Positions 34,624 through 43,649 of a stretch of DNA of 64,000 nt are shown in pieces. This stretch comes from Ancylobacter amanitiformis. Lineage in GTDB: Bacteria; Pseudomonadota; Alphaproteobacteria; Rhizobiales; Xanthobacteraceae. The notes beneath the pieces are model-generated. The model had not been told where the DNA came from. It did not search any database and saw only the letters and a program-made list of their open reading frames with translations. Each line of letters begins with the position of its first letter. Position 1 is the stretch's first letter. The stretch spans positions 372,001 through 436,000 of the forward strand of contig NZ_JAUSVR010000002.1 of NCBI RefSeq assembly GCF_030814815.1. Direction: 5' to 3'. Both the position numbers and the translations under genes were made by a program.

Positions 34624-35565
34624 ATGGCTGAACATTATCTGCCGGCACAGCCCGGCACGGTGAACTGGGGCCAGTGGGATGCCAGCCTCAAGCCCGCGCT
34701 CAGCATAAAGTCCGGCGACACGGTGGTGATCGACACGCTGTCCGGCGAGCCGGAGGACATGCCGGACCCCGCGCTGGGCTTCACCCCGGTGCCCGGCCAG
34801 CAGGACGTGTTCGAGAACACCTTTCGCGGCCCCGGACCGCATCTGCTGACCGGCCCGATCTTCATCGAGGGCGCCGAGCCCGGCGACGTGCTGGAGGTCC
34901 GTCTCAAGCGAATAGAATTCCGCGCCGACTGGGGCTGGAACATCCAGATGCCGTTCTGGGGCACGCTGCCGGAGGACTTTCCCGAGCTGCGCCGCCTGCA
35001 CATTCCCGTCGATGCCGCGCGCGGCGTCGCCACCATGCCCTGGGGGCAGGAACTGCCGCTGGAACCGTTCTTCGGCAATTTCGGCGTGGCGCCGGCGCCG
35101 CAATGGGGACGGCTGTCCTCCACCGAGCCGCGCGTGTTCGGCGGCAACATGGACAATAAGGAACTCGGCGTCGGCACCACGACCTATTTCCCCGTCTTCA
35201 CCGAGGGCGCGCTGTTCTCGGTCGGCGACGGCCATGGGCGGCAGGGCGATGGCGAAGTGTGCCTCACCGCGCTGGAGACCGCGCTGACCGGCACTTTCGA
35301 GTTCCATCTGCGCAAGGACATGACGCTCACCACGCCGCGCGCCGAGACCGCCGACAGCTGGATCACCATGGGCTTCAACGCCGATCTCGACGACGCCGCC
35401 AAAGAGGCGCTGCGCGACATGATCGTGCTGATCCGCGCGCATTCCGGCCTCTCGGCGCAGGATGCCTACACGCTGTCCTCGCTGTGCGTGGATTTGCGCG
35501 TGACCCAGACCGTCGACCTCAACAAGGGCATCCACTGCGTGCTGCCCAAGAAATATCTGCCGTAA
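34624..35565 (+). CDS. Acetamidase/formamidase family protein
   Basis: Cytoplasmic amidohydrolase of the FmdA/AmdA family, 313 residues, which releases ammonia from short or substituted amides. Family features are the N-terminal GPIFIEGAEPGDVLEV barrel segment, GGNMDNKELGVGTTTYFPVF and the catalytic loop FSVGDGHGRQGDGEVC. TALE and other acidic residues for zinc/catalysis follow. There is no signal peptide. Its place directly after the importer implies that the imported compound, or an early product, contains an amide or lactam-like bond. The true substrate need not be acetamide or formamide. Confidence 0.9.
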   Translation: MAEHYLPAQPGTVNWGQWDASLKPALSIKSGDTVVIDTLSGEPEDMPDPALGFTPVPGQQDVFENTFRGPGPHLLTGPIFIEGAEPGDVLEVRLKRIEFRADWGWNIQMPFWGTLPEDFPELRRLHIPVDAARGVATMPWGQELPLEPFFGNFGVAPAPQWGRLSSTEPRVFGGNMDNKELGVGTTTYFPVFTEGALFSVGDGHGRQGDGEVCLTALETALTGTFEFHLRKDMTLTTPRAETADSWITMGFNADLDDAAKEALRDMIVLIRAHSGLSAQDAYTLSSLCVDLRVTQTVDLNKGIHCVLPKKYLP

Positions 35566-35590
35566 GGATGGCCCAAGATTGCAGAGTTCT

Positions 35591-35700
35591 CCCTCTCCCC
35601 GTGGGGGAGAGGGTTGGGGTGAGGGGTCTTCAACACTTCGCAACCTTGTCGCCCCTCACCGACCCGCTTCGCGGGCCACCTCTCCCCAATGGGGAGAGGA
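35591..35700. repeat. Dispersed CCTCTCCCC repeat, inverted copy
   Basis: The same element as at 33628-33738 in the opposite orientation: CCCTCTCCCC-palindrome, GGTTGGGGTGAGGGG, a variable middle, then CCCCTCACCGACCCGCTTCG and the CCTCTCCCCAATGGGGAGAGG palindrome. It lies between the acetamidase gene and the dehydrogenase small-subunit gene. Confidence 0.85.
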
Positions 35701-35750
35701 ATGATAGCTACCCGCTCGCACCTGCGAGCCGGATTGTCAGGAGCCATCCG

Positions 35751-36248
35751 ATGTCCGCCGTCACGGCCCATAAAGACCCGAAGCTGCCCCCGCCCGTCGC
35801 CCTGCCGGAGGATGCGAGCTGGGTCGGCGCGCTGAAACTGTTCGACGCCCATGCGGCCGAGACGCTGGTCGCAGCCGCCCGCACGCTCTACCCGCATGAC
35901 GGGCTGCCCGAGCGCATCTATCGCCGCACCGTGTTCCATTTCGACGCCATGGCCGCCAAGGCCCCGGTGGCGGCGCAGTCCTTCGCCGAGTTCGTCGACC
36001 TCGTCGATGGCGCGCTGCCGCTGAAGTTCGCCGAGCTGTCGGAAGGCTACCGCGTGCAGGTGCTCAAAGGGATCGAGCAGAGCGCCGCCTTCCGGCTGGT
36101 GCAGCGCTCGACCGTCCGCTTCCTCTATGACGACGTCGAGGTCTGGCAGGCCTTCGGCTATGAGGGCGCCTCGGTCCATCTCGGCGGCTATGTGAACCGC
36201 GGCTTCAACGACCTCGACTGGCTGCCCGATCCGCCGCCCGGCGTCTGA
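35751..36248 (+). CDS. Gluconate 2-dehydrogenase subunit 3-like small subunit
   Basis: A 165-residue helical protein of the GMC-oxidoreductase small-subunit family (gluconate 2-dehydrogenase subunit 3 type). Visible parts are TLVAAARTLYPHDGLPERIYRR, FAEFVDLVDGALPLKFAEL and the C-terminal VWQAFGYEGASVHLGGYVNRGFND. Relatives usually carry a Tat signal and escort the flavoprotein to the periplasm; none is present here, so the pair is probably cytoplasmic. A CAGGAG ribosome-binding site precedes the ATG. The GMC subunit gene follows by 36 bp. Confidence 0.8.
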   Translation: MSAVTAHKDPKLPPPVALPEDASWVGALKLFDAHAAETLVAAARTLYPHDGLPERIYRRTVFHFDAMAAKAPVAAQSFAEFVDLVDGALPLKFAELSEGYRVQVLKGIEQSAAFRLVQRSTVRFLYDDVEVWQAFGYEGASVHLGGYVNRGFNDLDWLPDPPPGV

Positions 36249-36284
36249 TCCGCGGCCCGTATCCCCGATCTGGAGCGACATTCC

Positions 36285-37847
36285 ATGACGACCTACGCAT
36301 TCGACGACGAGGGTGTCGTCGTCATCATCGGTTCCGGCGCCGGCGGCGGCACGCTTGCCAACGAGCTTGCCCAGCGCGGCGTCGGGGTGGTGGTGCTGGA
36401 AGCCGGCAAGCACCTGACCGCAGACGATTTCGTCAATGACGAGTGGGGCGGCTACGAGATGCTGTCCTGGCTCGACAAGCGCACCTCGTCCGGCAACTGG
36501 CGGGTGGCGAAGGACCATCCGCTCAACCCCAGCTGGAGCTGCCAGGTGGTGGGCGGCACCACCACGCACTGGTCGGCCTGCTGCTACCGCTTCATCGCGG
36601 ACGAGCTCAGGGCGAAGACCGTCTATGGCGATATTCCCGGCGCCAGCCTGATCGACTGGCCGATCACGCTCGACGAGCTGGACCCCTATTACGACCTCGC
36701 CGAAGCCAAGATGGGCGTGACCCGCACCAATGGCCTGCCCGGCCTTCCCGCCAACAACAATTTCAAGGTCATGTATGCCGGCGCGAAGGCGCTGGGGCTG
36801 AATGTCTCGACCGGCCGGCACGCCATCAACTCCATCCCCTATGATGGCCGCCCGGCGACCATTCAGGACGGCTTCACCATCACCGGCGACAAGACCGGCT
36901 CGCGCTGGTCGACGCTGAATGTCGAGCTGCCGCGCGGGCTGGCGACCGGAAAGCTGGAGCTGCGGCCGCAGTCGCGCGCGGTGTTCATCGAGCATGACGC
37001 GGCGGGCAAGGCTTCCGGCGTGGTCTATGTCGACGGGGCCGGCGTCACCTATCGCCAGAAGGCGAGGGCGGTGGTGCTGGCGGGCAATTGCGTGGAATCC
37101 TCGCGGCTGCTGCTGCATTCCAAAAGCGCGCGCTTCCCCGACGGGCTGGCGAATGGCTACGGCCATGTCGGCCGGCACTATCTGCGCCATCTGATCCAGA
37201 CCGTGTGGTCGACCTTCGACAAGCCGGTGCACATGCATCGCGGCGAGATCATGGGCGGCATGATCGACGATTTCGTGCGCCACGACCCCGCGCGCGGCTT
37301 TGCCGGCGGCTACTATATCGAGATGAACTCGATGGGCCTGCCGACCACCGCCGCCTTCATGGATCCGGGCTGGTGGGGCCGCGACTTCGCCTCGGTGATC
37401 GAGCAGTACTCGAAGATGGCCGGCATCTTCATGTCCGGCGAGGACATGCCGCAGCCGGACAACCGCATCACCCTGACCGACGAACTCGACGCCTATGGCG
37501 TGCCGGTCGCCAACATCCATTATGACGATCACCCCAACGATCTGAAGCTGCGCTCGCACGGCTACAAGGTGCTGACCTCGATCCACAAGGCGGCCGGGGC
37601 GAAGCGCTCGGTCGAGGCGCCGGCCTATCCGGCGAGCCACAATCTCGGCTCCAACCGCATGGCGGGACGGGCCGAGGATGGGGTGCTCGACGGGAATGGG
37701 CGGGCGTGGGAAGTGCCGAACCTGTTCATCGCTGACGGCTCGAACTTCGCCACCGGCGGCGCCTGCAACCCGACGCTGACCATCGTCGCGCTGGCGATCC
37801 GGCAGGCGGGTTTCATGGCCGGGCAGATGGCGGCGGGGGAGCTGTGA
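36285..37847 (+). CDS. GMC-family FAD-dependent oxidoreductase
   Basis: Large flavoprotein subunit, 520 residues, that likely oxidises an alcohol or hydroxylated ring. The FAD-binding motif is IIGSGAGGGTLANEL at about residue 14, with LEAGKHL (ribose-binding acid) after it. VVGGTTTHWSACCYR binds the flavin. The C-terminal part has ASHNLGSNRM, where the histidine is the probable catalytic base, then NLFIADGSNFATGGACNPTLTI. No signal peptide or cytochrome partner is seen. It pairs with the small subunit upstream. Electron acceptor is unknown. Confidence 0.92.
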   Translation: MTTYAFDDEGVVVIIGSGAGGGTLANELAQRGVGVVVLEAGKHLTADDFVNDEWGGYEMLSWLDKRTSSGNWRVAKDHPLNPSWSCQVVGGTTTHWSACCYRFIADELRAKTVYGDIPGASLIDWPITLDELDPYYDLAEAKMGVTRTNGLPGLPANNNFKVMYAGAKALGLNVSTGRHAINSIPYDGRPATIQDGFTITGDKTGSRWSTLNVELPRGLATGKLELRPQSRAVFIEHDAAGKASGVVYVDGAGVTYRQKARAVVLAGNCVESSRLLLHSKSARFPDGLANGYGHVGRHYLRHLIQTVWSTFDKPVHMHRGEIMGGMIDDFVRHDPARGFAGGYYIEMNSMGLPTTAAFMDPGWWGRDFASVIEQYSKMAGIFMSGEDMPQPDNRITLTDELDAYGVPVANIHYDDHPNDLKLRSHGYKVLTSIHKAAGAKRSVEAPAYPASHNLGSNRMAGRAEDGVLDGNGRAWEVPNLFIADGSNFATGGACNPTLTIVALAIRQAGFMAGQMAAGEL

Positions 37848-37854
37848 GGCGCCG

Positions 37855-38565
37855 GTGGTGAGCGCGGACTTCACCGAACCCACGCTCACCTATTGGCAGG
37901 AACTGCACGACGCGGTTCCCGCCCGCTTCTCCTGCGCGCCGCCCCATCGCTTCGGCTATCCGGTAACGCTGCCGGACGGGCGCGTGCTGGTGCTGCCGCT
38001 GCGCGCCCTGCCGGAGGGCGACCATGCCGTCGCTTCGCTGATCGCCAATCAGGCGTCGCATCTCGTGGTGGCCGCTCTCGCCGACATCATGGCCGAAGAG
38101 GCGAGGGGGCTGGGGGCGGAGATCGTCGTCGGCCTGCCGACGCTGGGGCTGGCCTTCGCCGCGCTTGTGGCGGAACGGCTCGGGCAGTCGCGCTACGTGC
38201 CGCTCGGCTACTCGCGCAAGTTCTGGTACGCCGACGCGCTGTCCGAGCCGGTGTCCTCGATCACCTCGCCCGAGGCCGGCAAGCGGCTGCGGCTCGATCC
38301 GAACCTGCTGCCGCTCATTGAGCGACGGCGCGTGGTGCTGGTGGACGACGCCATCTCGACAGGGGCGACGGCGGTGGCCGCCTGCCGGCTGATGCGGCGC
38401 GCCGGCGCGGAGATCGCCGGCATGGTGGTGGCGATGAAGCAGACCGGTCGCTGGATGGCGGCGATGGATGGCGTGCCGGTCCGCGCCGCCTATGGCTGCC
38501 CGCGCTTCGTCCTGCGCGCGGATGGCTGGTGGCCGGAGGCGGAGACCATGCCGGCGGTGCCGTAG
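37855..38565 (+). CDS. Phosphoribosyltransferase
   Basis: A 236-residue type I phosphoribosyltransferase. The PRPP loop is clear as VVLVDDAISTGATAVAA at about residue 160, with the PPi loop candidate VGLPTLGLAFAALVAERLG and the flexible stretch GYSRKFWYADALSE before it. The long N-terminal part (about 70 residues) is not typical of apt or pyrE. Start codons GTG 37855 and GTG 37858 are adjacent and lie 7-10 bp after the GMC stop. It is the last gene of the run that starts with the importer. A purine- or pyrimidine-like base as substrate would fit, but this is not shown. Confidence 0.82.
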   Translation: MVSADFTEPTLTYWQELHDAVPARFSCAPPHRFGYPVTLPDGRVLVLPLRALPEGDHAVASLIANQASHLVVAALADIMAEEARGLGAEIVVGLPTLGLAFAALVAERLGQSRYVPLGYSRKFWYADALSEPVSSITSPEAGKRLRLDPNLLPLIERRRVVLVDDAISTGATAVAACRLMRRAGAEIAGMVVAMKQTGRWMAAMDGVPVRAAYGCPRFVLRADGWWPEAETMPAVP

Positions 38566-38610
38566 TCATCGCCGCTGGATGGCGGATGAAGCCGCCTGCG
38601 GCGGGGTCGT

Positions 38611-38724
38611 GCGCTGGATCCCGGATCGGCACTGCGCTGCGCGCAGCTGGTCGGGGAAACAGAGTGGCTTTCGTGTCCCGGACCCGCGACACCGCAGGTG
38701 GAGCGCCGATCCGGGACCCAGCGC
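38611..38724. repeat. Inverted repeat of the ATCCCGG family
   Basis: Twenty-base arms, GCGCTGGATCCCGGATCGGC and its near-perfect complement (19 of 20), enclose about 74 bp with GC-rich secondary structure. It lies between the convergent phosphoribosyltransferase and molybdenum-hydroxylase genes and may act as a two-way terminator. Confidence 0.75.
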
Positions 38725-38749
38725 AAAGCTCTTCGGCCGAATCCCTTGC

Positions 38750-41056
38750 CTAGCCGACCTTCGCCCTCTCGATCGCCTGCCACACCCGCGAGGGCGTCAG
38801 CGGCATGTCCAGCTCGGTAATGCCGAGCGGCGACAGCGCATCGATCACCGCGTTGACGAAAGCCGGCGGGGCGCCGATGGCGCCGGCCTCGCCCGCGCCC
38901 TTTATCCCCAAAGGATTTGTGGTGCAGGGCGTGTTCTGCGTCGAGACCTCGAACAACGGCAGGTCGTCGGCGCGGGGAAGTCCATAGTCCATGAACGATC
39001 CCGACAGCATCTGACCGCTCTCGGCGTCATAGACCACGCTCTCCAGCATGGCCTGGCCGATGCCCTGCGCGATGCCGCCGTGGATCTGCCCGCTCAGCAC
39101 CAGCGGGTTCAGCGTGCGGCCGAAATCGTCGACCACGGTGTAGCGCTCGATGCGGATGGCGCCGGTCTCGGGATCAACCGCGACCTCGCAGACATGCGCG
39201 CCATTGGGGAAGGTGCCGGCCAGCTGCTCGAAATCGCCGACGCCCATCAGCCCGCCGGCCTTGGCGGCGACATCGAGCAGGCTGATATGCCGGTTGCTGC
39301 CGGGCACGCGAAAGGCGCCGTCGTCGAACTCCAGCTCGCGCCTGTCGACTTCCAGCAGCTTCGCCGCCGCCTCGCTCGCCTTGGCCAGCACCGCGCCGGT
39401 GGCGAGGCGCAGCGCGCCGCCGCCATGCACCATGGAGCGCGAGGCGACGGTGCCGCCGGCGGAGGGGATGGGCAGATCGGTGTCGCCGGTCTTCACCGTG
39501 ATATGCGCGGGATCGATGCCGAGCGCCTCGGCGGTCATCTGCACATAGGTGGTCTCGTGGCCCTGGCCGGTCGACTGGGTGCCGACATGCACGGTGACGC
39601 GGCCGTCCGTGCCGATCTCCACCATGGCACCTTCCTTGCCGGGCACGCCGGTGCGCTCGATGTAGTAGCCGAGACCGATGCCGCGCATCAGGCCGTCACC
39701 GGATTGACCCAAGCCTTTGTCGCGGCGCGCGGGGAAGCCGGCCCAGTCCGCCTTCTCCAGCGCGCTGCGCATGACATGGGCGAAGTCGCCGGAATCATAG
39801 GCGACGCCGGTCGCGGTCTTGTGCGGCATGGCCTCGGGCGCGATCATGTTGCGGGCGCGCAACGCCTCGGGCGGCAGGCCGAGCTCGCGTGCCGCCTTGT
39901 CGACGATGCGCTCGATCAGATAGGCCGCCTCGGGGCGCCCGGCGCCGCGATAGGCATCCATCGGCGCATTGTTGGTGTAGGCGATGCGCACATCGGTGAC
40001 GACCACCGGGATGTCGTAGACCCCCGGCGCCATGGGCGGGCCGGAGAGCGTCGGGCAATAGACGCCGAAGGCCGAGAGCGCCCCGCCGGCACTGGCCAGC
40101 GTCTCGATGCTCAGCGCGATGAAGCGGCCTTCGGCATCGATACCGAGCCGGGCCTTCGAATGATTGTCGCGCCCCTGCGTGTCGGAGAGGAAGGCTTCCG
40201 CCCGGCTCGACTGCCAGCGCACCGGCCGCCCCAGCTTGCGCGCGGCGTAGAGCACCAGCCCCTGCTCGGGATAGGGCACCGCCTTCATGCCGAAGCCGCC
40301 GCCGACATCCGGGGTGATGACGCGCAGCCGGCTCGGGGGCAGGCCGAACACGCCCTCGAACATGAAGTCGCGGATCATGTGGCTGCCCTGGCTGCCCGTC
40401 ACCAGGGTGAACTGTTCCGTCTCGCCGTCATACAGGCCGATCGCGTTGCGTGGCTCCATGGAGGCGACGACGATGCGGTTATTGACCAGCGCCAGATCGA
40501 CCACGCGGTGGGAGGCTTTGAGCGCCGCCTCCGCCGCGTCCATGTCGCCCAGCCGCCAGTGCAGCGCGAGATTGCCCGGCGCCTCGTCGAACAGAAGCGG
40601 CGCGCCCTCGGCGAGCGCCGTGGCCGGCTCCACCACGGCCGGCAGGTCGTCGATCTCCAGCGCCACCGCCTCCGCCGCTTCCAGCGCGGCGCGCGCGGAC
40701 GTCGCCACCACGAAGGCCACCGGCTCGCCGAGATAGCGTATCTTGCCGCTCGCCAGCAGCGTATGCGCGGGCAGCGGCATGCGCCCGCCCTCGACATGGT
40801 CGAGCACGATGATGACGGGCAGCGCGCCGATGCCGTCGGCCGCGAGGTCCTCGGCGGTATAGATCGCGAGCACGCCGTCCATCGCGCGGGCGGTGCTGGC
40901 ATCCACCATGGTGAGCACGCCATGGGCGACCGGCGCCCGCACCACGGCGGCATGGACCTCGCCCTCGTAGCGGATATCATCCGTGAACCGGCCGGTGCCG
41001 GTGATGAACCGCAGGTCCTCGACGCGACGGAAGGGCTGGCCAACACCGAATTTCAT
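38750..41056 (-). CDS. Molybdenum hydroxylase large subunit, CoxL form II-like (orphan)
   Basis: Xanthine-dehydrogenase-family molybdopterin subunit of 768 residues that would hydroxylate a carbon next to nitrogen or a carbonyl. Family features are RRVEDLRFITGTGRFTDDI at the start, DVGGGFGMKAVPYPEQ, the active-site loop AYRGAGRPEAAYL, GTQSTGQGHETTYVQM and the C-terminal GAGEAGAIGAPPAFVNAVID. AYRGAGR is the form II loop, and the copper-binding AYxCSFR of true CO dehydrogenase is absent. No medium or 2Fe-2S subunit gene adjoins it; the coxS/coxM-like pair at 57.2-58.5 kb lacks a large subunit and is the likely partner. It is transcribed divergently from the second hydroxylase. Confidence 0.92.
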   Translation of the reverse strand: MKFGVGQPFRRVEDLRFITGTGRFTDDIRYEGEVHAAVVRAPVAHGVLTMVDASTARAMDGVLAIYTAEDLAADGIGALPVIIVLDHVEGGRMPLPAHTLLASGKIRYLGEPVAFVVATSARAALEAAEAVALEIDDLPAVVEPATALAEGAPLLFDEAPGNLALHWRLGDMDAAEAALKASHRVVDLALVNNRIVVASMEPRNAIGLYDGETEQFTLVTGSQGSHMIRDFMFEGVFGLPPSRLRVITPDVGGGFGMKAVPYPEQGLVLYAARKLGRPVRWQSSRAEAFLSDTQGRDNHSKARLGIDAEGRFIALSIETLASAGGALSAFGVYCPTLSGPPMAPGVYDIPVVVTDVRIAYTNNAPMDAYRGAGRPEAAYLIERIVDKAARELGLPPEALRARNMIAPEAMPHKTATGVAYDSGDFAHVMRSALEKADWAGFPARRDKGLGQSGDGLMRGIGLGYYIERTGVPGKEGAMVEIGTDGRVTVHVGTQSTGQGHETTYVQMTAEALGIDPAHITVKTGDTDLPIPSAGGTVASRSMVHGGGALRLATGAVLAKASEAAAKLLEVDRRELEFDDGAFRVPGSNRHISLLDVAAKAGGLMGVGDFEQLAGTFPNGAHVCEVAVDPETGAIRIERYTVVDDFGRTLNPLVLSGQIHGGIAQGIGQAMLESVVYDAESGQMLSGSFMDYGLPRADDLPLFEVSTQNTPCTTNPLGIKGAGEAGAIGAPPAFVNAVIDALSPLGITELDMPLTPSRVWQAIERAKVG

Positions 41057-41225
41057 CGTTTCCGCTCCACCTCGGCTGCGCCCGGCAACGCCCCGGCCCC
41101 GTCCGTCCCGCTGCCCGTATATTGGCCAGAGATACTATTTGTGCAAAGATCAGCACATATGGTGCGATAATGTCTATATCCGAATAAGATAGCGGATCAC
41201 GCAAGAGGCTCCCCCGGGGGATTTT
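41057..41225. promoter_or_regulatory. Divergent promoter region between two molybdenum hydroxylase genes
   Basis: An AT-rich segment (41118-41200) in GC-rich surroundings drives two genes in opposite directions. It contains TGTGC-8-GCACA (41140-41157), ATCCG-10-CGGAT (41178-41197) and TGTCTATATC, which resembles the GTCTATAC core before the ABC operon. A GGGGGA ribosome-binding site serves the plus-strand gene. Confidence 0.4.
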
Positions 41226-43649
41226 ATGGTCGGCCCGCATATGGATGAGCACAGGCTGGACGAGCAGAAGCTGGACCCGCGGCCGGCGAAGGGTCGCGGC
41301 GTCGGCGCCTCCATCCCGCGCAAGGAGGATGCCCGCCTCCTCGAAGGGCGCGGACGGTTCATCGGCGACATGCGATTTCCGGGCCAGCTGGAAGCCGCCT
41401 TCGTGCGCTCGACCCTCGCCCATGCCCGCATCCGGGGGATCCACATCCCCGCCCATCTGAAGGGCCGCGCCTTCACGCATGAGGACATGGCGGGGGTGAA
41501 GGACATTCTCGCCAAGACCGGCCTGCCGGGCTTCCGCGTTTCCGCCCAACCCTCGCTCGCGAGCACCAAGGTGCGCTTCGTCGGCGAGCCGGTGGCGATG
41601 GTGCTGGCAGAGACGCGGGCGCAGGCGGAGGATCTCGCCGAGGAGATCACCGTCGACTATGAGGAACTGCCCGCCAATGTCGACATGCTGCGCACGGTGA
41701 AACCGGACGCCGCGCGCATCCATGAGGACTGGCCCGACAATGTCTTCCTCGTCTCGCAGGTCGACAGCCAGTTCGACGGGCGCCTCGCCGGCGCGCCGAT
41801 CAAGGTCACGCGCGAGGTGCGCACCAGCCGGCAATGCATGGCGCCGCTGGAGGGCAAGGGCTGCATCGCCGTGCACGAGCGCCATACCGAGCAGTTGCAT
41901 CTGTGGACCTCGACGCAGATGCCGCACATCGTGCGCTCGGGCCTTGCCGAATGCCTGGGGCTGGAGGAGCGCCGCATCCGCGTGGTGGCGCCCGATGTCG
42001 GCGGCGGCTTCGGCTGGAAAGGGCTGTTGCAGCCCGAGGAAGTGTGCTGCGCCTGGGCGGCGCTCAAGCTCGACCGTCCGATCAAGTGGCTGGAGGACCG
42101 GCGCGAGCACCTGATCGCCGCCGCCAATTGCCGCGAGCATCATTACATCATGACCGCCTATGCCGAGGCCGACGGCACGCTGCTCGGCTTCGAGGCGCTG
42201 GCCCATGTCGATGCCGGGGCCTATTCGGTCTACCCGTTCTCGGCGTGTCTGGAAGGCGCGCAGGTGGTGTCCAACCTGCCCGGCCCCTACAACCTGCCGG
42301 CCTATCGCTGCCGCGCCTATTCCGCCTGCACCAACAAGCCGCCCATCGTGCCCTATCGCGGCGTCGCCCGCACCGGCGTGTGCACGGCGATGGAGCTGAT
42401 GATCGACGCGGTCGCCCGTGCCGCCGGGCGCGAGCCCTATGAGGTGCGCCTCGCCAATCTGGTGCGGCCCGATGAGATGCCCTTCACCTCGATCACCGGC
42501 AAGGCGTTCGACATGGGCGATTACCCCGAGAGCCTGCGCCGCGCGCATGCCATGATCGACCATGCCGGCGTGCGGGCGCGGCAGGCGCGCGGCGAGCCGG
42601 ACGGGCGGCGTATCGGCATCGGCTACGCCACTTATTGCGAACAGGGCGCGCATGGCACCTCGGTCTATCACGGCTGGGGCATTCCCATGGTGCCGGGTTT
42701 CGAGCAGTGCGGCGCGCGCCTCACCCCGGACGGCACGCTGGAACTGCGCGTGGGCAACCAGAGTCACGGCCAGTCCATGGAAACCACGCTGGCGCAGATC
42801 GCCTGCGAGGTGCTGGGCATCGACCCCGATCTGGTGAACGTGGTGCATGGCGATACCGCCATGACGCCCTATTCCACCGGCACCTGGGGCTCGCGCTCGG
42901 CGGTCATGGCCGGCGGGGCGGTGGCCAGCGCCTGCGAGACGCTGGGCGGGCGCATCAGGCGCATCGGCGCGCATCTGCTTCAGGCGCCGGTGGACGCGGT
43001 GCGGATCGAGGGGGCGAGGGTGGTCGGGCCGGCCGGCTCCGTGAGCTTCAAGGAGGTGGCGCACACCTTCTATCGCGCGCCGCAGAACCTGCCGCGGGAC
43101 GCCGATCCGGCGGGGCTCGACCTCGTCGCGGGCTATCGGCCGACGGTCGATACCGGCACCTTCTCCTATGCCAGCCATGCCTGCGTGGTGGCGGTCGAGC
43201 CGGACACCGGAGAAGTCGAAATACTCGATTACGTCATCGTCGAGGATGGCGGCGTGCTGCTCAACCCGATGGTGGTCGACGGCCAGATCTATGGCGGCAC
43301 CGCGCAGGGCATCGGCACCGCGCTCTACGAGGAGATGGCCTATGACGAACATGGCCAGCCGCTCGCCTCCACCTTCGCCGACTATCTCCTGCCTGGCGCC
43401 AATGAGATGCCGGATGTGCGCATCGCCCACATGGAAACACCTTCGCCCAATACACGCTTCGGCCAGAAGGGCATCGGCGAGGGCGGTGCCATCGCGCCGC
43501 CGGCGGCCATCGGCAATGCCATCAACGACGCGCTGGCCGATCTCGGCGTGGAACTCACCGTCTCCCCGATGACCCCGCGCCGGGTGCGCGAGGCGGTGAC
43601 GGCGGCGCGGGCCAGGGCGGGGGTGCGGCCCGCGGGGGGCGTGTCGTGA
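41226..43649 (+). CDS. Molybdenum hydroxylase large subunit of the complete enzyme
   Basis: Molybdopterin-binding subunit, 807 residues, with a short hydrophilic N-terminal extension before GRGVGASIPRKEDARLLEGRG. It shows DVGGGFGWKGLLQPEEVCCAWA, the active-site region PYRGVARTGVCTAMEL, GNQSHGQSMETTLAQI and the C-terminal GIGEGGAIAPPAAIGNAIND with the conserved glutamate. The loop is neither CO-dehydrogenase-like nor the standard AYRGAGR, which hints at a separate substrate class. Its GTGA overlap with the FAD-subunit gene and the fused 2Fe-2S gene after it make a complete L-M-S enzyme. Confidence 0.92.
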   Translation: MVGPHMDEHRLDEQKLDPRPAKGRGVGASIPRKEDARLLEGRGRFIGDMRFPGQLEAAFVRSTLAHARIRGIHIPAHLKGRAFTHEDMAGVKDILAKTGLPGFRVSAQPSLASTKVRFVGEPVAMVLAETRAQAEDLAEEITVDYEELPANVDMLRTVKPDAARIHEDWPDNVFLVSQVDSQFDGRLAGAPIKVTREVRTSRQCMAPLEGKGCIAVHERHTEQLHLWTSTQMPHIVRSGLAECLGLEERRIRVVAPDVGGGFGWKGLLQPEEVCCAWAALKLDRPIKWLEDRREHLIAAANCREHHYIMTAYAEADGTLLGFEALAHVDAGAYSVYPFSACLEGAQVVSNLPGPYNLPAYRCRAYSACTNKPPIVPYRGVARTGVCTAMELMIDAVARAAGREPYEVRLANLVRPDEMPFTSITGKAFDMGDYPESLRRAHAMIDHAGVRARQARGEPDGRRIGIGYATYCEQGAHGTSVYHGWGIPMVPGFEQCGARLTPDGTLELRVGNQSHGQSMETTLAQIACEVLGIDPDLVNVVHGDTAMTPYSTGTWGSRSAVMAGGAVASACETLGGRIRRIGAHLLQAPVDAVRIEGARVVGPAGSVSFKEVAHTFYRAPQNLPRDADPAGLDLVAGYRPTVDTGTFSYASHACVVAVEPDTGEVEILDYVIVEDGGVLLNPMVVDGQIYGGTAQGIGTALYEEMAYDEHGQPLASTFADYLLPGANEMPDVRIAHMETPSPNTRFGQKGIGEGGAIAPPAAIGNAINDALADLGVELTVSPMTPRRVREAVTAARARAGVRPAGGVS

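Noticed and set aside
35466-37889. 807-residue open frame on the minus strand
   Set aside because: It is antisense to the GMC oxidoreductase and its small subunit, runs through a repeat, and shows no motif.
41120-41160. Sigma-54 promoter for the orphan large subunit
   Set aside because: On the minus strand TTGCA is present, but the -24 element reads TGTGCT instead of TGGCAC, losing the essential GG.
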